A stretch of 64,000 bases of DNA from Alkalihalobacillus sp. AL-G (GTDB lineage Bacteria > Bacillota > Bacilli > Bacillales > Fictibacillaceae), in contig NZ_CP094656.1 of the NCBI RefSeq assembly GCF_030643805.1, positions 3,782,001-3,846,000 on the forward strand, given 5' to 3'. Each line of letters opens with the position of its first letter. The first letter of the stretch is position 1. Below are positions 10,041-18,384 of the stretch, piece by piece. The position numbers and the translations under genes were made by a program. The notes beneath the pieces are model-generated. The model was not told the DNA's origin. It did no database searches and saw only the letters and a list, made by a program, of their open reading frames with translations.

Positions 10041-10497
10041 ATTACGGATAAAGAGAAAGTTGAATTCAAAAAAACAGTTTCATTTGAACATTTGATGGGA
10101 ACGGAATGTCAAAATAGTTGGAAAACATGATAATCTAGTTATGACTGCATCAACTCTTGTACTGGATTATCGAGGAAATATCGATAAATGAGTATACGAA
10201 ATCCGTTAATTCATGTACTCATTTTCCTAATCGGCAAGGTCATACATTAATGGACCCTTTAGCATCTCATATTTCGACTGTTATTTTATAATGAATCTAC
10301 TCTCCTCGAATAGATAAAGTCCACCATTTTTGTCTGTTTACACATTACACACAAATGGATGAATTCCTAATCGATGTACGCCTTTTCTGGGAATCAACTA
10401 AGTTTCTCTTATTTTCACTCGCATATTTCGATGACCCTTGAAATGTATATGGATTACAATGATATCAAAGATACGATAAACGATTAGGAGAGATAGT
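10041..10497. other. Intergenic stretch without recognisable gene
   Basis: I find no credible coding frame, RNA gene or repeat here. Its right end must contain the promoter and the GGAGAGATAGT ribosome site of the EamA gene. Confidence 0.5.
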
Positions 10498-11412
10498 ATG
10501 AACAGATATGTGTATGGATTGTTGGTTATATTAACAACCGCTTTAATGGGCTCTTCTTTCGCAGTAGGCAAAATGGGGTTAGCATATGCTTCTCCGCTTC
10601 TATTAGCAGCAGTGCGCTTTATTTCAGCCGGTTTGATAATGGCACTTATCGTTAGAATCCTGAAAAGGACGATTCCTCGAACAAGAGGGGTTTGGTTTAA
10701 GATAATGATGATCGGCTTTTTCCAAACAGCCGGTGTCATGGGATGTATCTTCTTAAGTTTAAGAACCATTACAGCTGGTGAATCTTCCATCCTCACTTTT
10801 ATCAATCCATTGTTAGTGGTAGTGTTTGGAACAATTTTTATAAGAATAAAATACAATCTATATCAATGGACAGGTGTTTTTTTAGGTTTCATTGGTGTTT
10901 TTATAACGATGGGGGGGCAACTGGGTTTTAAAATCGGCACCCTGTTAGGATTTCTTTCCGCTGTTTCTTTTGCGATTTCCACATTATTAGTAAAATCATG
11001 GGGACGAATGGTTGATACATGGGTGCTTTCAGCTTATCAAATGCTGTTCGGGGGGCTTTTCCTACTGATATCCAGCTTCTTACTTGAAAAACCGTTTTTC
11101 ATTGTATCCTCGGATTCTTTAGTTATTTTATCATGGCTAAGCATCATGTCATCTATTGTCCAATTCGCTGTATGGTACTACCTATTACAAAAAGGCGACC
11201 CTGGGAAAACAAGCTCATTTTTATTTTTGGCGCCGTTTTTTGGTGTCTTATCAGGCTGGTTATTACTTGAAGAACAGTTGAAGACATATATCATAATAGG
11301 CGGGCTTTTTATTTTAATAGGCATATTCTTAGTTAATGGAACTACACAATATAACCGTTTTAAAAGGAAACGCGGAAAAAATACAGTGGTACAACAGTAC
11401 ACCAGGCTATAA
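10498..11412 (+). CDS. EamA family (DMT superfamily) transporter
   Basis: A 304-residue integral membrane protein with ten predicted helices in two EamA repeats (about 5-140 and 150-285). Characteristic stretches are MGSSFAVGKMGLAYASPLLL and a late PFFGVLSGWLLLEEQL. Family members export metabolites or amino acids, but the substrate cannot be read from sequence. The ATG has GGAGAG eight bases upstream. The C-terminal tail is basic (RFKRKRGK), consistent with a cytoplasmic end. It is monocistronic. Confidence 0.88.
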   Translation: MNRYVYGLLVILTTALMGSSFAVGKMGLAYASPLLLAAVRFISAGLIMALIVRILKRTIPRTRGVWFKIMMIGFFQTAGVMGCIFLSLRTITAGESSILTFINPLLVVVFGTIFIRIKYNLYQWTGVFLGFIGVFITMGGQLGFKIGTLLGFLSAVSFAISTLLVKSWGRMVDTWVLSAYQMLFGGLFLLISSFLLEKPFFIVSSDSLVILSWLSIMSSIVQFAVWYYLLQKGDPGKTSSFLFLAPFFGVLSGWLLLEEQLKTYIIIGGLFILIGIFLVNGTTQYNRFKRKRGKNTVVQQYTRL

Positions 11413-11415
11413 ATT

Positions 11416-11433
11416 CACAGATGAGACTCTGTG
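11416..11433 (+). terminator. Weak hairpin after the EamA gene
   Basis: CACAGA and TCTGTG form a 6-bp stem four bases past the stop codon, followed by TTTCAATAT. The T-run is poor, so termination may be inefficient. Confidence 0.4.
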
Positions 11434-11470
11434 TTTCAATATCCCTCTTCAGGCATTTTCAATTAATATA

Positions 11471-11541
11471 GTGGAGTTAGGACATAATTGTTTTACATAT
11501 ATACGACTTTGATCGGGTGCATGCAGACTATTGTCCGCTTA
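11471..11541 (+). repeat. Interspersed repeat family, copy 3 (full length)
   Basis: One of two long copies: GTGGAGTTAGGACATAATTG, then ACATATATACGACTTTGATC, then GGGTGCATGCAGACTATTG and TCCGCTTA. It aligns along its whole length with the copy at 15.5 kb. It is intergenic between convergent genes. Confidence 0.85.
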
Positions 11542-11565
11542 ATCCATCAAATTTTTCAACGTAGA

Positions 11566-11594
11566 AAAACTACCACAGCCATCTTGCACTGTGG
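11566..11594 (-). terminator. Terminator of the opu operon
   Basis: On the minus strand CCACAG and CTGTGG form the stem, followed by TAGTTTTTCTACG. It lies 45 bases past the opuAA stop codon. Confidence 0.75.
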
Positions 11595-11638
11595 CAGATC
11601 GATTTATTAAGTTTTAGAGCGTTCCTTTGAGATTGTTC

Positions 11639-12838
11639 CTATTCAGCCGTTTCGATGTCTTCTGCCACTAACCCTGAAAGGACATGGACGCGTAGAATGA
11701 ATCCTTCAACTTTATTCGTGTCATCAACGACTGCAAGAGGGAAATTTGATTCTAATGCTTTTGGAATAAGGTTGTTGACGTATTCATCACGTTTAACAAC
11801 GGTAACATCCGTTCTTAACGTTTCTTCTAATGATTTCTTCCCTTTGATTCCTGTAATTGCATCATCAATGGTTACAATCCCTTTCAGGTGTCTTCCGCGG
11901 TCAACGACGAAAACACTTGATATCCCGTTATCCTTCATTTCTTTGACCGCTACATTCAAGCCATCCTTCATTGATACTAAGGCATTTGGCTTGATCATTA
12001 CATGTTCGGCTTGAAGAACTTTTGACCGATCGATATCCTTGATGAAGTCAGAGATATAATCGTTTGCTGGCTGTTCGATGATTTCTTCAGGAGTACCGAT
12101 CTGTACAACCCTTCCATCTTTCATGACTGCCACACGATCTCCGATTTTGAACGCCTCATTGACATCATGTGTTATAAATACTATCGTTTTCTTCAGCCTT
12201 TCTTGAATATCTAACAGTTCGAGCTGCATTTCGCGACGAATCAATGGATCAAGCGCACTGAAAGGTTCATCCATCAATAAAATGTCAGGATCATTGGCAA
12301 GCGCCCGCGCCAAACCGACTCGTTGCTGCATCCCACCTGATAGCTCATCAGGATACTTATCTTCATATCCTTTCAAACCGACGATTTCTAAGTTGTTTTG
12401 TGCTTTGTCTCGACGTTCCTTCTTAGAGATTCCTCGAATTTCAAGGCCATATTCAATATTCCCTAAAACGGTTCTATGGCTGAACAAACCAAAATGCTGA
12501 AATACCATCGCTATTTTATCCTGTCTGAATTTTTTCAGTTTCGAGGAGTTGTATTTTACAATATTTTCACCATCGACATGAATGGCACCATCTGTCGGTT
12601 TATTCAAAAGGTTCAAGCAGCGGATCAAGGTGGATTTTCCACTTCCGGATAGTCCCATGATCACAAAGATTTCGCCCTCGTCAATGTTCATCGTCGCATC
12701 GTATACGCCGACTGTATGGCCGGTTTCTGCTAAAATATCCTCTTTCGACTTCCCCTTTTTAACTAGGGGCATGATGGATTTAGGTTTTGAACCGAATATT
12801 TTAGATACATGCTCTATTTTGATTTTTTCTGTCATCAT
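11639..12838 (-). CDS. opuAA: Glycine betaine ABC transporter, ATPase with CBS domains
   Basis: A 399-residue ATPase of the ProV/OpuAA type that energises compatible-solute uptake. The nucleotide-binding domain has Walker A GLSGSGKST, the LSGGMQQRVGLARALA signature, and Walker B DILLMDEPFSALDP. The C-terminal third (about 275-395) is a CBS pair, including GISSVFVVDRGRHLKGIVT, which in relatives senses ionic strength or nucleotides. Its ATG overlaps the opuAB stop (ATGA). It is the last gene of the operon, the reverse of the AA-AB-AC order in B. subtilis opuA. Confidence 0.93.
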   Translation of the reverse strand: MMTEKIKIEHVSKIFGSKPKSIMPLVKKGKSKEDILAETGHTVGVYDATMNIDEGEIFVIMGLSGSGKSTLIRCLNLLNKPTDGAIHVDGENIVKYNSSKLKKFRQDKIAMVFQHFGLFSHRTVLGNIEYGLEIRGISKKERRDKAQNNLEIVGLKGYEDKYPDELSGGMQQRVGLARALANDPDILLMDEPFSALDPLIRREMQLELLDIQERLKKTIVFITHDVNEAFKIGDRVAVMKDGRVVQIGTPEEIIEQPANDYISDFIKDIDRSKVLQAEHVMIKPNALVSMKDGLNVAVKEMKDNGISSVFVVDRGRHLKGIVTIDDAITGIKGKKSLEETLRTDVTVVKRDEYVNNLIPKALESNFPLAVVDDTNKVEGFILRVHVLSGLVAEDIETAE

Positions 12839-13692
12839 TCAGTCCCCCTATGCTTTTGGAAACGTTCAGCGACTCCACCCGAAACCCGGTCGATGATGAT
12901 CGCTAAGAAGACAATACTGATCCCTGCTTCAAAACCGAGTGAGATATCAATCCGGTTGATAGCAATGAGCACTTGCTCACCTAGTCCCTGTGCTCCGACC
13001 ATCGAAGCAATGACAACCATCGCTAGAGCCATCATCGTCGTTTGGTTTACTCCGGCCATAATCGTCGGCAGTGCCTGAGGAAGTTGGACCTTCGTTAGCA
13101 TTTGCCACCTTGATGAACCGAAGGACTCTGCTGATTCAATCACCTCTGAATCCACATTACGAAGTGCCAGTTCCGTCAATCGGATGACCGGAGGAAGTGC
13201 ATAAATCAATGTTGCGAAGATACCTGGAACATTCCCTAAGCCAAAAAAGAAAATCGCCGGAATGAGATAGACGAAGCTTGGCATCGTCTGCATCGCATCC
13301 AATACAGGCCGTGTCATGGCTGAAAACCATTTACTGAACGCCATCAATACACCGAGAGGGATTCCGATGATCAAGGAGATAATGACGGCAGTCAATACGA
13401 TTGCGATCGTGATCATCATTTCCTCCCACATACCGAACGTACCGACCAGGAACATCAAAGCAGCAAATAAGATACCTGCTGGTAAGGACTTAAACCGCCA
13501 ACCAAGGAGAAATATAACAATTATAAATGCCCACCATGGAAACCAAATTAAAAAATCTTGCATGTTGATCAAAATCATCGAAAAAAAGTCTCTGATCGCA
13601 TCGAAGACAACACTGAAATTATCGACAAGATACTTTACAAAGGCTTCGACATAATCCCCGACGTTGAGTTTTATATCTGGAAATGTATTCAT
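12835..13692 (-). CDS. opuAB: Glycine betaine ABC transporter permease
   Basis: A 285-residue ProW/OpuAB-type permease. The N-terminal 60 residues form an amphipathic region before the first membrane helix. The family coupling motif region reads ALPPVIRLTELALRNVDSEV, followed by ESFGSSRWQMLTKVQLPQAL. About seven helices are predicted. It pairs with OpuAA downstream (overlapping start) and the OpuAC lipoprotein upstream. No strong ribosome site sits directly before the ATG; GAGAGGTGACAGG is too far away. Translation may rely on a more distal site. Confidence 0.93.
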   Translation of the reverse strand: MNTFPDIKLNVGDYVEAFVKYLVDNFSVVFDAIRDFFSMILINMQDFLIWFPWWAFIIVIFLLGWRFKSLPAGILFAALMFLVGTFGMWEEMMITIAIVLTAVIISLIIGIPLGVLMAFSKWFSAMTRPVLDAMQTMPSFVYLIPAIFFFGLGNVPGIFATLIYALPPVIRLTELALRNVDSEVIESAESFGSSRWQMLTKVQLPQALPTIMAGVNQTTMMALAMVVIASMVGAQGLGEQVLIAINRIDISLGFEAGISIVFLAIIIDRVSGGVAERFQKHRGTE

Positions 13693-13792
13693 AGGCTGGT
13701 CACTACTTACAGTAACCTGTCACCTCTCTTATTAATATTTTTATCGATGGCAGCTGTCAAGATTAAGGGATTCCTACCCCGCCTAATGCTAA

Positions 13793-13823
13793 TCAAGCAC
13801 TTGTGATGTACACAAGCGCTTGA
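13793..13823 (-). promoter_or_regulatory. Stem-loop between opuAC and opuAB
   Basis: TCAAGC-A-CTTGTG pairs with CACAAG-C-GCTTGA (one mismatch) around ATGTA. There is no T-run, so it looks like an mRNA-stabilising or processing hairpin that would raise binding-protein mRNA over permease mRNA. That is inference from position. Confidence 0.5.
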
Positions 13824-13857
13824 TCTCTGTAATGATGACAGCCTGGTTATCTGGCTT

Positions 13858-14862
13858 TTATAGTGCATCCTTCACTTTTTGGGCAACATCGTCCGGAACC
13901 CATTTTGTCCATATATCTTCATGTTTTTTCATCCACCATTTCGCAGCTTCATCAGCTTTTACATCATTTTTCTTCATATAATTCAATGCTTCCTCTGTCA
14001 ATTTACTGCTTGTTTCATAATTCTTGAGGAAGTCGACCACCTCAGGTGCCTGTTCAGGCATATCTTTATGCACAGCAACCACTACCTTATTCGGCGGGAA
14101 TTCTGTTCCTTTATTTTTTTCCCATGTTTCCTCATTGTATTCTGGCTCCTTTAATAAAGTCAGGTCATACAGTCCAGTAACCCATGTCGGAGACCAATAA
14201 TAGCCGACCCAAGGCTCTCCGCTTTCATACGCGGCCGCAAGAGATGAGACGATCGCTGCATCCGAGCCGGGTCCGAAATAATTGAACGTCTCCTTTAAAC
14301 CATACGTTTCCATTTTCGTATTCAACTGCTTACTTACAGCCCAGCCGGATGGTGCCCCGACGATTCTTCCTTTACCTGGATCATCCGGATCTTCAAAAAC
14401 TTCTGGATATTTCTTTAAATCCTCAACCGTTTTCAAGTCTGGAGCTACTGGCTCAATACCACGTTCAGGATCACCTTCAATAACATAGGTAGGTACCCAA
14501 AGCCCTTGAACATTATCGTCGAAGTTTACAGATGTTTTTACTATATCTCCAGCATCGATGGCTTCGTTGTATACTTTTTTGATATTATCTGTCCATAATT
14601 CCATATAGACGTTAATATCTCCTTGTCTCAACCCTTGTACCGTTGCAGCTGTGGATCCACTCGTCACTTCAGTATCATAGCCATAACCATTTTCAATGAT
14701 TGTTTGGGCGATACTGTTATGGAATCGAATACTATCCCAGCCTGCATCAGCAAAAATGATTTTCTCGATCGACTTCTCACCGTTTTCTGCATCATCGTTA
14801 CCACCGCAAGCTGTTAAGAAGCTTAGCAAGCAGATTGAAAGTATCATCATCAACTTTTTCAT
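13858..14862 (-). CDS. opuAC: Glycine betaine-type substrate-binding lipoprotein
   Basis: A 334-residue OpuAC-family periplasmic-type binding protein, anchored outside the membrane. The signal peptide ends in LTAC, making Cys19 the lipidation site. The mature part shows TEVTSGSTAATVQGLRQGDI, NVYMELWTDNIKK and PWVGYYWSPTWVTG, typical of the betaine-binding class with aromatic cage residues. It is longer than B. subtilis OpuAC (about 290) and has an inserted EDPDDPGKGRIVGAPSG region, so the solute could be another quaternary amine. It is the first gene of the operon. Confidence 0.88.
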   Translation of the reverse strand: MKKLMMILSICLLSFLTACGGNDDAENGEKSIEKIIFADAGWDSIRFHNSIAQTIIENGYGYDTEVTSGSTAATVQGLRQGDINVYMELWTDNIKKVYNEAIDAGDIVKTSVNFDDNVQGLWVPTYVIEGDPERGIEPVAPDLKTVEDLKKYPEVFEDPDDPGKGRIVGAPSGWAVSKQLNTKMETYGLKETFNYFGPGSDAAIVSSLAAAYESGEPWVGYYWSPTWVTGLYDLTLLKEPEYNEETWEKNKGTEFPPNKVVVAVHKDMPEQAPEVVDFLKNYETSSKLTEEALNYMKKNDVKADEAAKWWMKKHEDIWTKWVPDDVAQKVKDAL

Positions 14863-14891
14863 TCCATACTTCCCCCTTCAAAATTTAGTTA

Positions 14892-14923
14892 ATAGTATTC
14901 CAAAAATGGAAGAAACTTATCAA
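14892..14923 (-). promoter_or_regulatory. Putative opu promoter with dyad in the spacer
   Basis: On the minus strand TTGATA and AATACT are 18 bases apart, resembling a sigma-A promoter. The spacer contains the dyad TTCCATTTTTGGAA (arms TTCCA/TGGAA), well placed for a repressor or activator. GbsR/OpcR-type repressors control such operons in relatives, but which protein binds here is unknown. Confidence 0.4.
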
Positions 14924-15516
14924 TTCGCACCCGACATCGAAGAAAACAATGCCCTGTTAAAGTTTCGATCACGATTGGAAGTCGGGTTTTTAGTAGCATT
15001 CCCGACATCAAAAATGACATTCCTGTATTGATTGCAAATGGAACTGTAGATTATACACCTTTTTGGTCCAGATTTATGTATATCAGATTCTGATAATCGA
15101 CGTTTTGAACCTATAAATAGTATGTGCCCGACTAATCCATTATTGAAACCGAAATATTAAATGAGCGGAACGGCGAGTTGTTTATATATGTATTTACACT
15201 TTTTCTTAATAGAATTATGGATTTTGAGTCGGTTTCAATTCCTTGATTACAACGGATAGTCTTCCATCGATACATGGTCGTTTTTGTCCGACAATAGCTA
15301 GTCTATACAATTCATTCAAGTGTTACAAAAAGACTCATCCAGTACATATGAGCATTTTAATAAATGATAGGTGATTGAGGACGATTAGTTTCACTATTTA
15401 GCCGTTTAAGAAGAATTGCTCTATCTTGCGGTGTCTATCACTTCTCGAGATTTGTCGTAATGGAACAACTTCATCTGCTTTTAGCTGAGGTTGTTTTCAA
15501 TTATCCAATTAATAAA
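14924..15516. other. Long intergenic stretch with nested inverted repeats
   Basis: No gene is recognisable. Near its left end ACCCGAC, ATCGAA, TTTCGAT and GTCGGGTTTTT form a nested hairpin ending in T's on the plus strand, and a further CCCGAC follows 20 bases later. No plus-strand gene precedes it, so it could be the relic of a terminator from a lost gene. Confidence 0.35.
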
Positions 15517-15589
15517 GTGGAGTCAGGACGTAATTCCTCTACATATATACGACTTTATTTGGGTGCATGTAGACTATAGTCCGCTTACA
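15517..15589 (+). repeat. Interspersed repeat family, copy 4 (full length)
   Basis: GTGGAGTCAGGACGTAATTC, ACATATATACGACTTTATTT, GGGTGCATGTAGACTATAG and TCCGCTTACA align with copy 3 over about 70 bases with scattered substitutions. It lies between the opu and rap-phr transcripts. Confidence 0.85.
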
Positions 15590-15644
15590 ATTTTCGACTG
15601 AACAAACCATATGTCTTATTATTATATTAGGCACAAATAACAAC

Positions 15645-15675
15645 AAAAAAGACCCTACATTTATTATATAGGATC
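15645..15675 (-). terminator. Terminator of the rap-phr operon
   Basis: On the minus strand GATCCTA pairs with TAGGGTC (one G-U) and is followed by TTTTTTGTTG. It lies about 60 bases past the phr stop. Confidence 0.7.
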
Positions 15676-15734
15676 ATTTATGAATTACCTTTGAAATTTG
15701 TATTTTTTTACAGAAAAATATATCTGTTGCTTTT

Positions 15735-16007
15735 TTACAAAAATGACTTTTGGCTACCTAATACTCCCCGTTCATCTTCTAGTGCATACAATTTTTTCAT
15801 ACCCAATACACCGCGTTCATCTTCTGCTAAATACATTTCCTCGCTGCCTAGTACACCGCGTTCATCTTCTGCTAAATACATCTCCTCGCTGCCTAGTACA
15901 CCACGCTCATCTTCCGCAACCCCTTTATGTTCCAGTGAGTATAAACCTAGACTGAATAACAAAGTTACGGCAACGAACATAGTAATTAAGAAAGGTTTAC
16001 TTTTCAT
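15735..16007 (-). CDS. Phr-type signal peptide precursor with four tandem pheromone units
   Basis: A 90-residue secreted precursor. Residues 1-25 form a Sec-type signal peptide (MKSKPFLITMFVAVTLLFSL). Residues 31-90 are exactly four 15-residue units: AEDERGVLGSEEMYL twice without change, then AEDERGVLGMKKLYA and LEDERGVLGSQKSFL. DERGVLG is invariant. Known Phr pentapeptides include PhrC ERGMT and PhrK ERPVG, so ERGVL or a close variant is the likely mature signal. The ATG overlaps the upstream Rap stop by four bases, the classical rap-phr arrangement. Family knowledge says such peptides are trimmed outside the cell, re-imported by Opp and inhibit the cognate Rap; the exact peptide here is inferred. 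Confidence 0.88.
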   Translation of the reverse strand: MKSKPFLITMFVAVTLLFSLGLYSLEHKGVAEDERGVLGSEEMYLAEDERGVLGSEEMYLAEDERGVLGMKKLYALEDERGVLGSQKSFL

Positions 16008-17107
16008 TTTAAAGCCTCCATTTCAAAAATTGTATGATTAGCCGCTTGGGCCATTTCATAATAAAAGACGGCTTGTTCAAGGTTACTATTTTTGCTGTAA
16101 GCTTGTGCAATAAGTTTCGAGTAAACTTCTACTGAGTCCCATAGCTGCTTCTGTTTAAAATACGAAATACTTTCATTAAATAGATCATTATCTATATTCG
16201 TATTATCAAGGTATAAAACCTTTAGTAACTGAAATTTGTACTTGTACTCAATGTTCTCGGTTTTTTCAAGATAAGATAAAGCGCGATTGAATGCATGTAT
16301 ACCTTCATTATTTATACCCATGCGGCAATATTCTCGACAAACCAAGAATAACGCCTTTATATTGTGTTCATAATCTTCATTCATAGCAATTGGCTTCAAG
16401 TATCGAATTGCAGCCTCTGAAAGTCTTTGCTCTGCATAAAAAAAGCCTAGATTATGAAGAACGCGATTTACAAGTTGCTGATCCTCTACCTGTTTAGAAT
16501 ACATGTATGCTGTATGAAACTTTTCTTCTGCCAGATCATACTGCTTCATATCGATATAAATCAATCCATATGCCATTTGAGAATCTGCACTACGCACAAT
16601 ATTCTTTTTATCTGACAAATCAAAAAGTTCTTGTGCTTTTGCAAGGTGAGACAATGAAAAAATGGTTTGTCGGCGGAAGTAATAAGCTGCCGTTAATTTA
16701 TAATGATATTCTGCTATTTCAAACTGTTCTTCAACATACTTTAGATATTTCTCTGCTTTCATATAGTTATCTAAAGATGACTCAAAATTATCCTCCATGA
16801 ATTCATATTGTCCACGGAAGAAGTAATAATAAAATCCCAATTTCTCAAATAGAAGTTCCTCATGTGATTCTAGTTGTTGTAGAACTTCACCCGCCTTTAT
16901 GCTGTCTTTCTCTAATACATAGTGACTTAATTCTATTAACTTTGTATGTAAATAAGTTGGAAAGTCTTTTGTAGTGATTGAGTCTATTAGATCTGTAATT
17001 TTATCCTTCAATTTCCTAGCGTTTTGAACATCATTTTCAAGTATATATGTATACCATTTATTCAGTTGTGTGCTTAAATCACGAGAAATTAGTGTAGCTT
17101 CTACCAT
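16004..17107 (-). CDS. rap: Rap-family TPR regulator (response regulator aspartate phosphatase type)
   Basis: A 367-residue RNPP-family protein. An N-terminal three-helix region (about 1-70, including LNKWYTYILENDVQNARKLK) precedes a series of TPR-like repeats, such as ADSQMAYGLIYIDMKQYDLA and RVLHNLGFFYAEQRLSEAAI. B. subtilis Rap proteins of similar length dephosphorylate Spo0F or block ComA; which target applies here cannot be read directly. The start is the ATG of MVEATLIS with GGAGGG seven bases upstream; ten further in-frame codons precede it without a ribosome site. The Phr precursor is translationally coupled downstream, so the pair forms a quorum-sensing module. Confidence 0.9.
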   Translation of the reverse strand: MVEATLISRDLSTQLNKWYTYILENDVQNARKLKDKITDLIDSITTKDFPTYLHTKLIELSHYVLEKDSIKAGEVLQQLESHEELLFEKLGFYYYFFRGQYEFMEDNFESSLDNYMKAEKYLKYVEEQFEIAEYHYKLTAAYYFRRQTIFSLSHLAKAQELFDLSDKKNIVRSADSQMAYGLIYIDMKQYDLAEEKFHTAYMYSKQVEDQQLVNRVLHNLGFFYAEQRLSEAAIRYLKPIAMNEDYEHNIKALFLVCREYCRMGINNEGIHAFNRALSYLEKTENIEYKYKFQLLKVLYLDNTNIDNDLFNESISYFKQKQLWDSVEVYSKLIAQAYSKNSNLEQAVFYYEMAQAANHTIFEMEALK

Positions 17108-17225
17108 AATAACCCTCCAGCGGCATGTTATTTTCATTTTATCATAGTTGGTATTTTGTGGTTATTGGGAAAATTCAGTTTTTTTATGGTAAATATTTGG
17201 GTAGTTTTAGAGGTAGTTTTCCCAA

Positions 17226-17459
17226 GTTGAGCGTGTACTCGATGATCTGATCGCATCTAAAAAGGCGATCGGAAGAGAAACTGGGATATGATGTTGTCAC
17301 TTGGCTTACCCTTATGAGGACAAAGATACGGTTCTTTTGGCCAAAGAGGCTGGTATGAATGGCTTTTACGATAAAGAAGGTAAGGTTAATAGATTAAACT
17401 CTCAGCCATATGAGATAAAACGCATTACGGTAAACGGTAAATGCGCCGGTGAGGAATGA
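17226..17459 (+). pseudogene. 3' relic of a polysaccharide deacetylase (NodB domain)
   Basis: Two plus-strand frames join into the end of a NodB-type deacetylase: VERVLDDLIASKKAIGRETG, then after a frameshift HLAYPYEDKDTVLLAKEAGM and NPYKLKR-like QPYEIKRITVNGK before a stop. HLAYPYxD resembles the family FAYPYGDY motif. The 5' part, including the metal-binding region, is missing. It is a non-functional remnant. Confidence 0.65.
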
Positions 17460-17551
17460 CTCCAAGAAATTAAACACTATCGAGACTAATAGAATCATCT
17501 AGGGAATGTATGACTTTGGATTTGATGGTCAGATTAACTTTTCCTTGTGTA

Positions 17552-17584
17552 AAAGCTCCTCCACTTTTTTAAGTGAGGAGCTTT
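17552..17584 (-). terminator. Terminator after the YIP1 gene
   Basis: AAAGCTCCTC and GAGGAGCTTT form a long stem with one unpaired C, extended by ACTT/AAGT; the minus strand continues TTTTAC. It lies just past the YIP1 stop codon. Confidence 0.75.
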
Positions 17585-17605
17585 CTTCTATTCTTTTCAT
17601 ATAAA

Positions 17606-18217
17606 TTAAAATGATAGTATAAGCAAACTGATAATTCCGCCTAAGATTGCAAGTGGTACCATAACTACGAGTATTGTAAGCAGGATATTGCCGAGACCCT
17701 TCCATACAGAGAAGTGCTGGGCTTCGGCTATCATTTTTACAAGTACAATGAACGACCATATCCCAATAATCAATTCCAAGATTCCTATATACATAATAGC
17801 CGTGCTGTTTTGATTTTCGCTCGTGAATAAGTCCTGTCCGAACATTAAAATATTGATAATCCAGAGTAACATCGTTAATATGATATAAAAGTTCGACCAT
17901 CCGAATGCAATTTTGATTTGCTCTCTGGTCGCTTCCCCACCGATCCAAGTTCCTGTCCAATATAAAATAAGGCTAACAATGTACCAGCTTAAAAGTCCGC
18001 CGAGTATACCTAAAATCATTGCCAATATCATGGTGAATGGAAATGACTGCTCATCCCCAGCCCCTTGTTCAACAGCATTATTTAAAGCACCTGAAATTCC
18101 AGCTAAAATCACGAGACAGATGTAAAATTTTGAGTTATTCGAATCGAGGATTTGCCTCGTTGTTTCCCTTGGTTTGACCCACAATGTTAAAAGTGGTCGC
18201 AGATTCTCTTGATTCAT
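17606..18217 (-). CDS. YIP1 family membrane protein
   Basis: A 203-residue protein with about five membrane helices and the bacterial YIP1 layout. A cytoplasmic N terminus, LWVKPRETTRQILD, resembles the WxxPxxTxxxI opening of this family, and TGTWIGGEATREQIKIAFGW sits between helices. The function in bacteria is unknown. It is monocistronic, with its own terminator, and ends beside the deacetylase relic. Confidence 0.82.
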   Translation of the reverse strand: MNQENLRPLLTLWVKPRETTRQILDSNNSKFYICLVILAGISGALNNAVEQGAGDEQSFPFTMILAMILGILGGLLSWYIVSLILYWTGTWIGGEATREQIKIAFGWSNFYIILTMLLWIINILMFGQDLFTSENQNSTAIMYIGILELIIGIWSFIVLVKMIAEAQHFSVWKGLGNILLTILVVMVPLAILGGIISLLILSF

Positions 18218-18384
18218 TCGGTTCTCCCCCTTATTTATCTATCTTTATTATCGGCTACAAGTATATATGCTTGACGGAATATCGGAAAACGGTTGATGCA
18301 CCAAAGATCAATTTTTAGCCTAATGCCCATGAATGATACAATGGTACAAAGACGAATTATTTCGAAAAAGGTGGGGCTTTGAAG

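Noticed and set aside
17529-17960. 143-codon minus-strand frame overlapping the YIP1 gene
   Set aside because: Out-of-frame shadow of a clear membrane protein; includes the terminator.
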